Of a stretch of DNA of 64,000 bases, positions 28,141-45,038 are shown piece by piece. Made by a program: the position numbers and the translations under genes. The stretch is from Gemmatimonadota bacterium (lineage in GTDB: Bacteria; Gemmatimonadota; Gemmatimonadetes; Longimicrobiales; Gaopeijiaceae): positions 1-64,000 of the forward strand of contig JAJDXG010000038.1 in NCBI GenBank assembly GCA_022823365.1. Direction: 5' to 3'. Numbering within the stretch: position 1 is the stretch's first letter; every line of letters begins with the position of its first letter. The notes below the pieces were generated by a model. That model did not search any database. It was not told where the DNA came from and saw only the letters and a program-made list of their open reading frames with translations.

Positions 28141-28611
28141 CTACCAGCGATAGTGGGCGAACGCCTTGTTGGCTTCTGCCATCCGGTGCGTGTCTTCCTT
28201 CTTCTTTATCGTGCTTCCCTCGTTTCGGCTCGCGGCCAGAATTTCGGCTGCGAGGCGACCCGCCATCGACCGCTCTCCCCGCTTGCGGGAAAAGTCGATC
28301 ATCCACTTTATGGCCAGCGCCTGACGTCGCTCGGGGCGGACTTCGATCGGCACCTGGTACGTGGCGCCTCCGACCCGCCTGCTCTTCACCTCGACGGCAG
28401 GCTTGGCGTTGTTCAGAGCCTGGTTGAACACTCCCAGGCCGGGTTGTCCCGAACGCTCCTCGACTACCGTGAGGGCGCTGTAGAAAATGCTCTCCGCGGT
28501 GGACTTCTTGCCGTCCAGCATCAAGCCGTTGATGAACTTCTGGGCCACAACCGACTCGTAGCGCGGATCCCCCGCGATCTCCCTCTTTTCGGCGCGCGTG
28601 CGACGGCTCAT
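28141..28611 (-). CDS. rpsG: 30S ribosomal protein uS7
   Basis: A 156-residue protein with [20 protein letters not shown] and [20 protein letters not shown], then [20 protein letters not shown] and a C-terminal [15 protein letters not shown] that reaches the E site. It nucleates the 30S head and in E. coli represses the str operon. It begins 3 bases after rpsL. Confidence 0.97.
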   Translation of the reverse strand: MSRRTRAEKREIAGDPRYESVVAQKFINGLMLDGKKSTAESIFYSALTVVEERSGQPGLGVFNQALNNAKPAVEVKSRRVGGATYQVPIEVRPERRQALAIKWMIDFSRKRGERSMAGRLAAEILAASRNEGSTIKKKEDTHRMAEANKAFAHYRW

Positions 28612-28614
28612 GAC

Positions 28615-28986
28615 CTACCTGGGCTCCTTGGTTCCGTACTTCGACCGGCCCCGGCGGCGGTCGCCCACTCCCGAAGTGTCCAGCGTGCCGCGCACGACGT
28701 GGTAGCGAACGCCGGGCAGGTCCCTCACCCGGCCTCCCCGAATGAGCACGATGGAGTGCTCCTGGAGGTTGTGTCCTTCGCCACCGATGTACGAAGTCAC
28801 CTCGTACCCGTTGGTCAGCCTGACGCGCGCGACCTTGCGCAGCGCCGAGTTGGGCTTCTTGGGGGTCGTGGTGTACACACGGGTGCAAACGCCCCGTTTT
28901 TGAGGGTTCTTCTGGAGGGCCGGCGATTTGTTCTTCTTCCGAACGGACCGGCGACCCTTGCGCACGAGCTGGTTGATGGTCGGCAT
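28615..28986 (-). CDS. rpsL: 30S ribosomal protein uS12 (native Arg88; longer start possible)
   Basis: From ATG 28986 the protein is 123 residues, [20 protein letters not shown] to the end SKYGTKEPR, the usual uS12. The decoding-site loop [13 protein letters not shown] is normal, with Lys43 present. In the second loop [14 protein letters not shown] the residue at 88 is Arg (codon AGG), where most bacteria have Lys. ATG 28986 has no visible Shine-Dalgarno. An in-frame ATG at 29088 has AGGAG 7 bases upstream and a promoter just before it, so the product could carry 34 extra N-terminal residues. I give the conserved start. Confidence 0.93.
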   Translation of the reverse strand: MPTINQLVRKGRRSVRKKNKSPALQKNPQKRGVCTRVYTTTPKKPNSALRKVARVRLTNGYEVTSYIGGEGHNLQEHSIVLIRGGRVRDLPGVRYHVVRGTLDTSGVGDRRRGRSKYGTKEPR

Positions 28987-29095
28987 ACGATTGGTTTCAG
29001 CAGTCAGGCGTTCCACGTGACGACGAGCGCTTGCTTCCGGCCACACGGCCCGCCCGGACAACGTCCGCGAGGGCTCCCGGAGAGCCATCAGGCAT

Positions 29096-29142
29096 CTCCT
29101 GTGCAGCTTTCAAAGATACGAAAGCGTTCCCGCCCGTGTCAA
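29096..29142 (-). promoter_or_regulatory. Promoter and ribosome-binding site for rpsL-rpsG-fusA and downstream genes
   Basis: On the minus strand: -35 TTGACA (29142-29137, perfect), 18-base spacer, -10 TATCTT (29118-29113) preceded directly by TTTCG. Transcription would start near 29106. AGGAG (29100-29096) follows, 7 bases ahead of ATG 29088. The site lies just beyond the rpoC stop, so the str set has its own promoter besides any read-through from rpoC. Confidence 0.65.
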
Positions 29143-29168
29143 CGCCGGACACACCGCCGCGCCGTCGG

Positions 29169-33470
<4,302 letters not shown>

Positions 33471-33518
33471 ATGGCGTGCACCCCGTGGGTTGCGGGTGTC
33501 AGTGCGATGCTCAAGATC

Positions 33519-37748
<4,230 letters not shown>

Positions 37749-37794
37749 CCTGTCCGGAGGGCGGGCACGGCAAGTCGAACGGAAAACACCTGAC

Positions 37795-37822
37795 GACGTC
37801 CGGACGTCCCCGCGGAGGGACG
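37795..37822 (-). promoter_or_regulatory. Palindrome plus hairpin in the rplL-rpoB gap
   Basis: Bases 37795-37808 read GACGTCCGGACGTC, a perfect 14-base palindrome. It overlaps a hairpin at 37805-37822 (CGTCCC, 6-base loop, GGGACG). The rplL-rpoB gap is where E. coli has an attenuator and an RNase III site that reduce polymerase expression relative to ribosomal protein. A similar role here is inference; no T-tract follows. Confidence 0.35.
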
Positions 37823-37920
37823 GCCGATACGCGCGCGGAGGGAAGGGCAGGCGGCGCGGCGCCGGGAACGGCGTGCCGCGACCGTACCCCGTCTGCCCGG
37901 AGGCTTATGCGGGACCGCAC

Positions 37921-38298
37921 CTACTTGACGGTGACCGTCGCGCCCACCTGCTCCAGCTTTGCCTTGACCTGCTCCGCCTCGTCCCTGGAAACGGCTTCCT
38001 TCACCGGGTTGGGAACCCCGTCGACGAGCGCCTTGGCTTCCTTCAGCCCCAGACTGGTCACTTCGCGAACCACCTTGATGACCTGGATCTTCTTGGCGCC
38101 GAAGCTGTCGAGAACGACGTCGAACTCGGTCTGCTCCTCGACCTCGGCCTCGGCTTCCGCCGGACCTGCGGCCGCCGGCCCGACCGCCACTGCGGCCGTG
38201 ACGTTGAACTTCTCCTTGAACGCGTCCACGAACTCGGAGAGCTCGAGAACCGTCATGTTGCCGATGCTATCGAGGAGTTCCTGCTGATTGATCGCCAT
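37921..38298 (-). CDS. rplL: 50S ribosomal protein bL12 (L7/L12)
   Basis: A 125-residue stalk protein. The N-terminal dimer domain ([20 protein letters not shown]) leads to an Ala/Pro/Glu-rich hinge and the C-terminal factor-binding domain ([20 protein letters not shown], then [14 protein letters not shown]) ending GATVTVK. It recruits EF-Tu and EF-G. A Shine-Dalgarno AGGAG precedes the ATG, and a GC hairpin lies just upstream in the 113-base gap after rplJ. Confidence 0.97.
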   Translation of the reverse strand: MAINQQELLDSIGNMTVLELSEFVDAFKEKFNVTAAVAVGPAAAGPAEAEAEVEEQTEFDVVLDSFGAKKIQVIKVVREVTSLGLKEAKALVDGVPNPVKEAVSRDEAEQVKAKLEQVGATVTVK

Positions 38299-38320
38299 CT
38301 CGCTGCTTTCTCCTGATTGG

Positions 38321-38338
38321 TCCCGGCCTCCGCCGGGA
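38321..38338 (-). promoter_or_regulatory. Hairpin between rplJ and rplL
   Basis: TCCCGGC-4 bases-GCCGGGA is a perfect 7-bp stem just upstream of the rplL Shine-Dalgarno. It could limit mRNA decay or set the higher yield of bL12 over uL10 (four or six to one in the stalk). There is no T-tract, so a terminator is less likely. Confidence 0.35.
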
Positions 38339-38411
38339 GTTGGTGACTCGACTCGTCACGTGTCCGCGCCCGCATTTCGGCTGTCGTCGGCCGAGCGCGG
38401 CCATCGCGGAC

Positions 38412-38936
38412 TCAGCCTTCCTGTATTTTCTCCCTCAGCGCGTCCAGAAGCCCGGCGAATTCCTGCAGCTTGCCCTCGAGTGCGCCCACGAAGGCCGCCA
38501 TGGGACCCTCGAACGCGCCCGCCAGCTGCGCCAGTAGCACGTCGCGCGCCGGGAGTGCCGCCACTTTGCGGAACTGTTCCTCGCCGATGATCCTGCCTTC
38601 GACCACACCCACCTTGAACGCGGGGCGCTCCGCGTTCTCCTTCGCAAAATCGACCAGCACCTTCGCAGGCTCCACGGCATCGGTCTTGCCGAACACGATG
38701 CCGGTCGGCCCGGAGAGGTGGGGTTCCAGCCCGGCAAGGTCGAGGTCGTCGAACGCCCGCTTGGCGAGCCGGTTCTTGACGACCTGGTAACGACCTCCGC
38801 TTTCGCGGATCCGGCGGCGGAGCACCGTCATCAACTTGACGTCGAGCCCCGTGAAGTCGGTCAGGTAGAGTGCGCCGGCGCTCTCCGCCTCGTGCCTGAA
38901 ATCCTCGGTAAAGGCCTGTTTCCGGGCTTTGTCCAT
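38412..38936 (-). CDS. rplJ: 50S ribosomal protein uL10
   Basis: A 174-residue protein: ALYLTDFTGLDVKLMTVLRR, then YQVVKNRLAKRAFDDLDLAG and PTGIVFGKTDAVEPAKVLVD. The C-terminal helix that holds bL12 dimers is present. uL10 anchors the stalk on 23S rRNA. It begins 3 bases after rplA, so no separate L10 leader lies directly in front of it. Confidence 0.96.
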   Translation of the reverse strand: MDKARKQAFTEDFRHEAESAGALYLTDFTGLDVKLMTVLRRRIRESGGRYQVVKNRLAKRAFDDLDLAGLEPHLSGPTGIVFGKTDAVEPAKVLVDFAKENAERPAFKVGVVEGRIIGEEQFRKVAALPARDVLLAQLAGAFEGPMAAFVGALEGKLQEFAGLLDALREKIQEG

Positions 38937-38939
38937 CGG

Positions 38940-39635
38940 TCAGCTCCGTCCGAACTGGTTGGGGTCGAGCGGCACGCCCGGCCCCATGGTGCTGGAGAGC
39001 GTCACGCTCCGTACGTATGCGCCCTTCGCAGCGGCGGGACGCGCGCGCAACACCGAGTCCATGAAGGCGCCCAGGTTGTCGGAGAGCTTGCTGTCGTCGA
39101 ACGAAACTCGTCCGATGGGGGCGTGCAGGTTGCCGGTGCGGTCCACGCGGTACTCGATTTTCCCGGCCTTGATCTCCGAGACGGCGCCCCCGACATCGAA
39201 CGTCACCGTGCCCGCCTTCGGATTCGGCATGAGCCCGCGCGGACCCAGGATGCGACCCAGCGGACCCACCTGGCCCATCATGTTGGGTGTGGCGACCACC
39301 GCATCGAACTCGAGCCAACCCTGCTTGATGCGCTCCAGATACTCGGTTCCGACGTAGTCGGCTCCCGCGTCCCGAGCCTCCTGCGCCTTTTCTCCCTGCG
39401 CGATTGCGAGCACGCGCATCTGCTTCCCGGTTCCGTGGGGAAGCACGACCGTCCCGCGCACGATCTGGTCGGCGCGGCGAGGGTCGACGCCCAGCTTGGT
39501 CGCGACCTCGATGGATTCGTCGAACTTCGCGAACGAGAGGGTCTTCACCAGGGTCACGCCCTCTGCCACGGTATGCGTGACTCCCACCGGGATCCGGGCC
39601 CTGGCGGCCCGGATTTTCTTTCCGCGTCTTGGCAT
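38940..39635 (-). CDS. rplA: 50S ribosomal protein uL1
   Basis: A 231-residue protein with [20 protein letters not shown] and [12 protein letters not shown], then [15 protein letters not shown], the uL1 signature. It forms the mobile L1 stalk at the E site and in E. coli represses rplKA. The gap to rplK is 67 bases. Confidence 0.97.
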   Translation of the reverse strand: MPRRGKKIRAARARIPVGVTHTVAEGVTLVKTLSFAKFDESIEVATKLGVDPRRADQIVRGTVVLPHGTGKQMRVLAIAQGEKAQEARDAGADYVGTEYLERIKQGWLEFDAVVATPNMMGQVGPLGRILGPRGLMPNPKAGTVTFDVGGAVSEIKAGKIEYRVDRTGNLHAPIGRVSFDDSKLSDNLGAFMDSVLRARPAAAKGAYVRSVTLSSTMGPGVPLDPNQFGRS

Positions 39636-39702
39636 TATGGAATCGAGCCGGCTTGTGACACCCTCCCACCCCTGGCGGCTCGCATGGAGTGGTTCGTCGG
39701 GT

Positions 39703-40128
39703 CTACCAGTCTACCTCGATGCCCATCGAGCGCGCGGTCCCGGCGATCATGCGCACGGCCGAATCCACGTCGCCTGCGTTCAGGTCGGGCATCTTGGTTT
39801 CCGCGATCTCCTTCAGCTGGTCGACGGTCACCCGGGCGACCTTGGTGCGGTTCGGTTCGCCGGATCCCTTTTCCAGCCCGGCCGCTTTCCTGAGCAGGAC
39901 CGATGCCGGCGGCGTCTTGGTGATGAAGCTGAACGACCGGTCGGCGAAGACGTTGATTTCGACCGGAATGGTCGTTCCCTGCTGCTGCTGCGTTCTGGCG
40001 TTGAACTGCTTGCAGAACTCCATGATGTTCACGCCGTGCTGGCCCAGCGCGGGACCGACCGGAGGTGCCGGATTGGCCTGCCCTCCGGGAACGTGCAGCT
40101 TGATGAATCCGATGACCTTCTTCGCCAT
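39703..40128 (-). CDS. rplK: 50S ribosomal protein uL11
   Basis: A 141-residue protein: [20 protein letters not shown], then [18 protein letters not shown] and the C-terminal [19 protein letters not shown]. It binds the GTPase-associated region of 23S rRNA and is needed for RelA activation. It begins 93 bases after nusG. Confidence 0.97.
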   Translation of the reverse strand: MAKKVIGFIKLHVPGGQANPAPPVGPALGQHGVNIMEFCKQFNARTQQQQGTTIPVEINVFADRSFSFITKTPPASVLLRKAAGLEKGSGEPNRTKVARVTVDQLKEIAETKMPDLNAGDVDSAVRMIAGTARSMGIEVDW

Positions 40129-40187
40129 TTACGTTACCTGGTCGATATGCCGGCCCGCGCCCGACAGCCGTTCGGACGCGTTCGGAC

Positions 40188-40207
40188 GCCGGAGTTCCGT
40201 CTCCGGC
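40188..40207 (-). promoter_or_regulatory. Hairpin in the nusG-rplK gap
   Basis: GCCGGAG-6 bases-CTCCGGC forms a perfect 7-bp stem 15 bases downstream of the nusG stop. A GTTCGGACGC direct repeat adjoins it. It may be part of a leader (in E. coli uL1 binds the rplK leader) or a processing site; there is no T-tract. Confidence 0.3.
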
Positions 40208-40221
40208 CCCGAATCCGCCGT

Positions 40222-40770
40222 TCAGTATCCCTTGAGCTGAGCGAAATCGAGCTCCACCGAAGTGGGACGCCCGAAGAGGGAGACTTCCACCTTCACCTTT
40301 CCCTTGTCGGCATCCACGGACTGGACCGTGCCCGAAAAATCCGTGAACGGGCCCTGGGTCACCTCCACGGCCTGGCCGATGTGGAACGGGACTTCTGCTC
40401 GAGCCTCCTTTTCCTCCTCCGTCTCGATGCCGAGGAGCTTGCGCACCTCATCCTCGCTCAGGGGTTGGGGCTTCCTGCCTCCCCCCACGAACTTGATGAC
40501 GCCCTTGATGTCGTTGATGGCGTGCATGGTACGCGAGTCCAGCGTCAGATCTTCGCCCACCTCGATGTGCACCAGGACGTAGCCGGGATAGAGGCGGCGT
40601 TCGACCTGGACCCGCTTCCCGTTGCGGATCTCCATGACTTCCTGGGTCGGCACCAGGGTTTCCAGGATCTCCGGGTTGTAGCCTTCCTCGATCTTGCGGT
40701 CGATGAACCGCTTCACCTTCTTCTCGTGCCCCGAATAACTCTGGACCACGTACCATCTGGACTCGCTCAT
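40222..40770 (-). CDS. nusG: Transcription elongation/antitermination factor NusG
   Basis: A 182-residue protein with the NGN domain (WYVVQSYSGHEKKVKRFIDR, then LYPGYVLVHIE) and the C-terminal KOW domain (QAVEVTQGPFTDFSGTVQSV). It links RNA polymerase with Rho or with uS10 on the ribosome. The linker is slightly longer than in E. coli. It follows secE after 7 bases. Confidence 0.97.
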   Translation of the reverse strand: MSESRWYVVQSYSGHEKKVKRFIDRKIEEGYNPEILETLVPTQEVMEIRNGKRVQVERRLYPGYVLVHIEVGEDLTLDSRTMHAINDIKGVIKFVGGGRKPQPLSEDEVRKLLGIETEEEKEARAEVPFHIGQAVEVTQGPFTDFSGTVQSVDADKGKVKVEVSLFGRPTSVELDFAQLKGY

Positions 40771-40777
40771 TGAGTCC

Positions 40778-40984
40778 TCACGCTCCGAAGATGCCCATGA
40801 CGAAGTTCACGACGAAGCGCACGACGCCGTCCATGGCGAAGATCACGAGCGAGATCGCGATCACGAAAAGGATCACCACCCACGTCGCGTTGCGCAGCTG
40901 ACCCGAGTCGGGCCAGGTCACTCGCTGCAACTCGGTCCACGACTCGCGCGCGAACCCGGCCGAAGTCTCGATAATGTTGGGCAT
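40778..40984 (-). CDS. secE: Protein translocase subunit SecE
   Basis: A 68-residue protein of the short single-span type: an amphipathic helix with SWTELQRVTWPDSGQLRNAT and one membrane segment (VVILFVIAISLVIFAMDGVV). It clamps SecY in the translocon. It lies in the classical rpmG-secE-nusG order. Confidence 0.95.
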   Translation of the reverse strand: MPNIIETSAGFARESWTELQRVTWPDSGQLRNATWVVILFVIAISLVIFAMDGVVRFVVNFVMGIFGA

Positions 40985-41003
40985 CCTGCGTCTCGGAGAC
41001 TCG

Positions 41004-41156
41004 CTACTTGGTTTCCTTGTGCCCGACGTGCCTGCGGCAGCGCGGGCAGTACTTGCGGTAGTGCACCCGTCCGGGGTGCAGGCGCTTGTTCTTTTTCGTG
41101 GTGTAGTTGCGGTCCTTGCACTCCACGCACGCGAGGATCACGCGGTCTCTGGCCAT
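41004..41156 (-). CDS. rpmG: 50S ribosomal protein bL33
   Basis: A 50-residue protein from ATG 41156: MARDRVILACVECKDRNYTT, then KKNKRLHPGRVHYRKYCPRC. Two cysteine pairs (CVEC, CPRC) make it the zinc-binding form. It begins 4 bases after the tuf stop and is followed by secE after 19 bases. Confidence 0.96.
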   Translation of the reverse strand: MARDRVILACVECKDRNYTTKKNKRLHPGRVHYRKYCPRCRRHVGHKETK

Positions 41157-41160
41157 GGGA

Positions 41161-42351
41161 CTACGCGATGACTTCGGTGACGACGCCGGCGCCGACCGTG
41201 CGCCCGCCCTCACGGATCGCGAAGCGAAGCTCCTTGTCCATGGCGATGGGCGTGATGAGCTCGACCTCCATCTGCACGTTGTCGCCCGGCATGACCATCT
41301 CGACCCCTTCGGGGAGGCTGGTCGCGCCCGTGACGTCCGTGGTGCGGAAGTAGAACTGGGGCCGGTAGCCGTTGAAGAACGGGGTGTGCCTGCCGCCCTC
41401 ACCCTTGGTCAGGACGTACACCTCGGCCTTGAAGTGAGTGTGCGGGGTGATGGATCCCGGCCTCGCGAGCACCTGCCCGCGCTGGATCTCCGTCTTGCCG
41501 ACACCACGGAGCAGGAGCCCGGCGTTGTCTCCGGCCTGGCCCTGGTCGAGCAGCTTGCGGAACATCTCGACACCGGTCACGACCGTCTTGCGGTCCCGGT
41601 CCATGCCGACGATTTCCGCCTGGTCGCCGACCTTCACTATGCCGCTCTCGATGCGGCCGGTAGCCACCGTGCCCCGCCCGGTGATGCTGAACACGTCCTC
41701 GACCGGCATCAGGAACGGCCTGTCGATGTCCCTCTCCGGCAGCGGGATGTAGGAGTCGATCGCGTCCATGAGCTCCTGGATGCAATCGACGTCGGAGCCC
41801 TCACCCATGGCCTCCATGGCCTTGAGCGCGCTTCCCATCACCACGGGGATGTCGTCGCCGGGGAAGTCGTACTCGGAGAGCAGCTCGCGCACCTCCAGCT
41901 CCACCAGCTCGAGCAGCTCCTCGTCGTCGACCATGTCGACCTTGTTGAGGAAGACGACGATGTAGGGGACGTTGACCTGGCGGGCCAGCAGGATGTGCTC
42001 CCGGGTCTGCGGCATGGGACCGTCCGCCGCGGACACGACCAGAATCGCTCCGTCCATCTGGGCGGCGCCGGTGATCATGTTCTTCACGTAGTCGGCGTGG
42101 CCCGGGCAGTCCACGTGGGCGTAGTGACGGTTCGCCGTCTCGTACTCGACGTGCGCGGTGGCGATCGTGATGCCGCGCTCGCGCTCCTCCGGGGCCTTGT
42201 CGATCTCGTCGAAAGCAATCGCGTCGCCACCGAACTTCTTGGCCTGGGTGAAGGTGATCGCTGCGGTGAGCGTCGTCTTCCCGTGGTCAACGTGCCCGAT
42301 GGTGCCGACGTTCACGTGCGGCTTTGTCCGGTCGAACTTCTCCTTTGCCAT
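41161..42351 (-). CDS. tuf: Elongation factor Tu
   Basis: A 396-residue GTPase that brings aminoacyl-tRNA to the ribosome. Motifs: [45 protein letters not shown] and the C-terminal [18 protein letters not shown]. It is the only tuf in the window and is absent from the fusA-rpsJ junction. It lies directly behind the four-tRNA cluster, as tufB does in E. coli. Confidence 0.98.
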   Translation of the reverse strand: MAKEKFDRTKPHVNVGTIGHVDHGKTTLTAAITFTQAKKFGGDAIAFDEIDKAPEERERGITIATAHVEYETANRHYAHVDCPGHADYVKNMITGAAQMDGAILVVSAADGPMPQTREHILLARQVNVPYIVVFLNKVDMVDDEELLELVELEVRELLSEYDFPGDDIPVVMGSALKAMEAMGEGSDVDCIQELMDAIDSYIPLPERDIDRPFLMPVEDVFSITGRGTVATGRIESGIVKVGDQAEIVGMDRDRKTVVTGVEMFRKLLDQGQAGDNAGLLLRGVGKTEIQRGQVLARPGSITPHTHFKAEVYVLTKGEGGRHTPFFNGYRPQFYFRTTDVTGATSLPEGVEMVMPGDNVQMEVELITPIAMDKELRFAIREGGRTVGAGVVTEVIA

Positions 42352-42416
42352 TTCTCCGCTACCTCACTCCGTTCGGTTCAGGTGAATGGTGGTGTCAGAA
42401 CCCCGGAAGCCCGGCA

Positions 42417-42488
42417 AGCTCTGGCCGGGATTTGAACCCGGGACCTCTTCCTTACCAAGGAAGCGCTCTACCCCTGAGCTACCAGAGC
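42417..42488 (-). tRNA. tRNA-Thr (anticodon GGT)
   Basis: A complete cloverleaf is seen on the minus strand: acceptor GCTCTGG/CCAGAGC, D stem GCTC/GAGC, anticodon stem CTTCC/GGAAG with loop TTGGTAA, T arm CCGGG-TTCAAAT-CCCGG. Discriminator T; CCA is not encoded. It is the tRNA closest to tuf (65 bases). Confidence 0.96.
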
Positions 42489-42515
42489 GCTGCTCCCTCC
42501 TGCTTCGGGGTGGAG

Positions 42516-42589
42516 AGCGGGAGACGGGACTCGAACCCGCGACCCTCAGCTTGGAAGGCTGATGCTCTAGCCAACTGAGCTACTCCCGC
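42516..42589 (-). tRNA. tRNA-Gly (anticodon TCC)
   Basis: Acceptor GCGGGAG/CTCCCGC, D stem GCTC/GAGC, anticodon stem TCAGC/GCTGA with loop CTTCCAA, T loop TTCGAGT. Discriminator T; CCA is not encoded. It is 27 bases upstream of tRNA-Thr(GGT). Confidence 0.96.
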
Positions 42590-42630
42590 TGGAATTCTCA
42601 TTTCACAAGTTGGAAGGGCGATACGCCCAG

Positions 42631-42712
42631 TGGTGGGGGGAGGATTCGAACCTCCGAAGGCATTGCCAGCAGATTTACAGTCTGCCCCGTTTGACCGCTT
42701 CGGTACCCCACC
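42631..42712 (-). tRNA. tRNA-Tyr (anticodon GTA)
   Basis: An 82-base class II tRNA with a long variable arm. Acceptor GGTGGGG/CCCCACC, anticodon stem GCAGA/TCTGC with loop CTGTAAA, T arm GGAGG-TTCGAAT-CCTCC. Discriminator A; CCA is not encoded. Confidence 0.95.
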
Positions 42713-42931
42713 GAGCATTTCTCTCGAAACTCCTGTGTTCGGAGCGCCCCCTCGCGCCTCCGGCTGCGGAGCAAGGATGCCCTCGGGCACCTGAGGCGGG
42801 CCTTTACGATCAAGCCTCGAAAGGTAACTTCTCCTGCACGGGAGGTAAAGGGTAGCCCGGACGACTCGATGGCAGGGGAGGGCGCCGCCGCGAACCGCAC
42901 GAACCGGGCCGCTTCGGCTCGTCCGTCGACA

Positions 42932-43004
42932 AGCTGGCGAAGGGACTCGAACCCCCAACCTGCTGATTACAAATCAGCTGCTCTACCTGTTGAGCTACGC
43001 CAGC
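42932..43004 (-). tRNA. tRNA-Thr (anticodon TGT)
   Basis: Acceptor GCTGGCG/CGCCAGC, D stem GCTC/GAGC, anticodon stem GCTGA/TCAGC with loop TTTGTAA, T loop TTCGAGT. Discriminator T; CCA is not encoded. It is the first tRNA of the cluster; the next one (Tyr) comes after 219 bases in which I see no gene. Confidence 0.96.
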
Positions 43005-43013
43005 GCGCGACTA

Positions 43014-43042
43014 CTGCTACCCGGCTCCGCCCCGGAAGTCAA
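43014..43042 (-). promoter_or_regulatory. Promoter candidate for the tRNA-tuf unit
   Basis: On the minus strand, -35 TTGACT (43042-43037), 17-base spacer and a weak -10 TAGCAG (43019-43014) stand between the cysS stop and tRNA-Thr(TGT). The predicted start is only a few bases before the tRNA 5' end. Confidence 0.45.
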
Positions 43043-43045
43043 CGG

Positions 43046-44506
43046 TCAGCGGGCCGCCGTGGACGCGGCTCTCGATCTCGCGTGCTTCCAGCGGGTGCCG
43101 TCAGGCGAGTCCTCGAGCACGATTCCCTCACCGGCCAGCTGGTTGCGGATGACGTCCGCCTGCGCGAAGTCGCGTCGAGACCGGGCCAGGTCGCGCTTCG
43201 CGACAAGGACCTCGATGCGCTCCCGCTCGGGCTCGTCGACCTCGCGCCCGGCCAGCGCCAGCTCGAGCACCCCGAGCACCTCGTCCATGGAGGCGAGAGC
43301 CGCTTCCGCCGATTCCCGGTCGCCCTCGCTGATGGCACCCGCTGCCCCGTCCAGGGCGGAGTTGGCCTCCTTGACGAACACGAAGAGCGCCGCCAGGGCG
43401 CCGGCGGTGTTGAGATCGTCGTCCATCGCCTCGCGGAAGCGCGCCAGGGCTTCCCCGGCGAGTCCCTCGATTCCTGCAGGCGGAGCGCCGGGACGGGTCG
43501 GTGTGCGCGCGAGGCGGTCGCGGAAATCGAGCAGGCGCTGCACGGCCCGGCGCGACGCCTCCAGTCCCCCGAAGGTGAAGTTGAGCTCGCTACGGTACTG
43601 GGCGGACAGCAGCAGGTGCCGTATCGCCGCGGGTTCGGATCTCTCGGTCAACTGCGGGACGGTGTAGGTGTTGCCGAGCGACTTGGACATCTTCCGGCCC
43701 TCCACCAGAAGATGTTTCACATGGATCCAGTGGCGAGCGAACGTCTCGCCGGTCGCCCCCTCGGACTGCGCGATCTCGTCCTCGTGATGAGGAAACACCA
43801 GGTCTTCGCCGCCCAGGTGAATGTCCACGGTGTCACCGATCTCGCTCAGCGCCATGACCGAGCACTCGAGATGCCATCCGGGCCGGCCCCGGCCCCACGG
43901 GGACTCCCAGGCGGCGTCCGCGTACTCGTCCTCCGGCCTGGCCGCCTTCCAGAGCGCGAAGTCGCGGATGTCGTCCTTCTCGTACTTGTCGTCGGCAACG
44001 CGCTCGCCGGGGCGCAGGGCGTCCGGATCGATGCGCGAGAGCCTGCCGTATTCCGGAAACCCCGAAATCCGGAAATAGACCGAGCCGTCGGGGGTGGCGT
44101 AGGCGAGCCCCCGCTCCGCCAGCCGGGACACGAAGGCGGTCATCTCGGGGACGTATTCCGTGGCCCGGGGGTGGCTGTCGAACGGCCGCATGCCGAGGGT
44201 GTCGGCGTCGGCGAGGAAGGACCGCACATGCGGCGCGGCGAACTCCCGGATCGACTGCCCGGTCTCGGCGGCGAGCTCGACGATGCGGTCGTCGACGTCG
44301 GTAAGGTTCACCACGAAACGAACTTCGTAGCCCAGCCACTCCAGGTAGCGATGGAGCAGATCGTAGACGACAAAGGCGCGGAAATTGCCGATGTGTGCGC
44401 GCCCGTACACCGTGGGGCCACAGCCGTAGATGCCCACCCGCCCCGGCCGGAGCGGTGTGAAGCGGCGCAGCGAGCGCGTCAGCGTGTCATGGAGGTGAAG
44501 GCTCAT
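43046..44506 (-). CDS. cysS: Cysteinyl-tRNA synthetase
   Basis: A 486-residue class I synthetase. The first zinc Cys is in YGCGPTVYG, followed by the HIGH-type motif AHIGN. The others follow in LECSVMAL and in HHEDEIAQSE, and the KMSKSLGN loop is present. The anticodon-binding C-terminus includes RRDFAQADVIRNQLAGEGIV. The ATG at 44506 gives MSLHLHDTLTRSL, the normal start. Its stop lies within the tRNA-tuf promoter region. Confidence 0.97.
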   Translation of the reverse strand: MSLHLHDTLTRSLRRFTPLRPGRVGIYGCGPTVYGRAHIGNFRAFVVYDLLHRYLEWLGYEVRFVVNLTDVDDRIVELAAETGQSIREFAAPHVRSFLADADTLGMRPFDSHPRATEYVPEMTAFVSRLAERGLAYATPDGSVYFRISGFPEYGRLSRIDPDALRPGERVADDKYEKDDIRDFALWKAARPEDEYADAAWESPWGRGRPGWHLECSVMALSEIGDTVDIHLGGEDLVFPHHEDEIAQSEGATGETFARHWIHVKHLLVEGRKMSKSLGNTYTVPQLTERSEPAAIRHLLLSAQYRSELNFTFGGLEASRRAVQRLLDFRDRLARTPTRPGAPPAGIEGLAGEALARFREAMDDDLNTAGALAALFVFVKEANSALDGAAGAISEGDRESAEAALASMDEVLGVLELALAGREVDEPERERIEVLVAKRDLARSRRDFAQADVIRNQLAGEGIVLEDSPDGTRWKHARSRAASTAAR

Positions 44507-44564
44507 GCCGGGTTGCGTGAGAGGAACGGGATCGCGGCAGGGTCGCGCACGGGACTGCCGGCGC

Positions 44565-45038
44565 TCACTGCAGCACGCGGACTTCGAAGACGCGCCAGAC
44601 TTCGTCCTCGCGCACGAAGCCGACGTAGATACTGTGTTCTGCCAACTGGGAGGCCCCTTCGTGGACGACCGTCCAGCGGAGTGCCGCGTACCCCTGAAGC
44701 GGAGATCCCCCGACTTCGGCAACCCGCTCGAGTCGGGTCGACTCGGTCCGGTGCCCGGCCAGATAGTCGCGCAGCACGGCGACCGCCTGCCGTCTCGAAA
44801 GAGAAACGTGGTCTTCCCCTCCCACCCGCAGGCGAATGCCGCTGGCCACCAGAACCTGCACGAAGACGTCGATGGAGCCGCGCTCCCACATGCGCGCGAG
44901 ATTGGTTGCGGCCCCCTCCAGGGACGCCTGGGACGCCGGGGTCGGCGACGATCCGGGGGTGGAGGCACCGAGCACGGCGGCCAGCAGGGCCAGGACGCCC
45001 ACAGGGTTTGCCCGCTTCAACCTCCCGGCCTTCATCAT
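44565..45038 (-). CDS. Small secreted protein, NTF2-like (DUF4783-type) by pattern
   Basis: A 157-residue protein with an N-terminal signal sequence (VGVLALLAAVLGAST) and a domain that looks NTF2-like: LARMWERGSIDVFVQVLVAS, then LSRRQAVAVLRDYL, then a C-terminal beta-rich part ending VWRVFEVRVLQ. The function is unknown; I recall similar proteins in Bacteroidetes/Gemmatimonadetes genomes as DUF4783, but this needs a search. The ATG overlaps the pyrF stop by 4 bases, so it is translated with the pyrimidine genes. Confidence 0.7.
   Translation of the reverse strand: MMKAGRLKRANPVGVLALLAAVLGASTPGSSPTPASQASLEGAATNLARMWERGSIDVFVQVLVASGIRLRVGGEDHVSLSRRQAVAVLRDYLAGHRTESTRLERVAEVGGSPLQGYAALRWTVVHEGASQLAEHSIYVGFVREDEVWRVFEVRVLQ

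Noticed and set aside
42713-42931. Gap between tRNA-Thr(TGT) and tRNA-Tyr as a site for another tRNA or small RNA
   Set aside because: No cloverleaf, strong hairpin or convincing ORF was seen on either strand.
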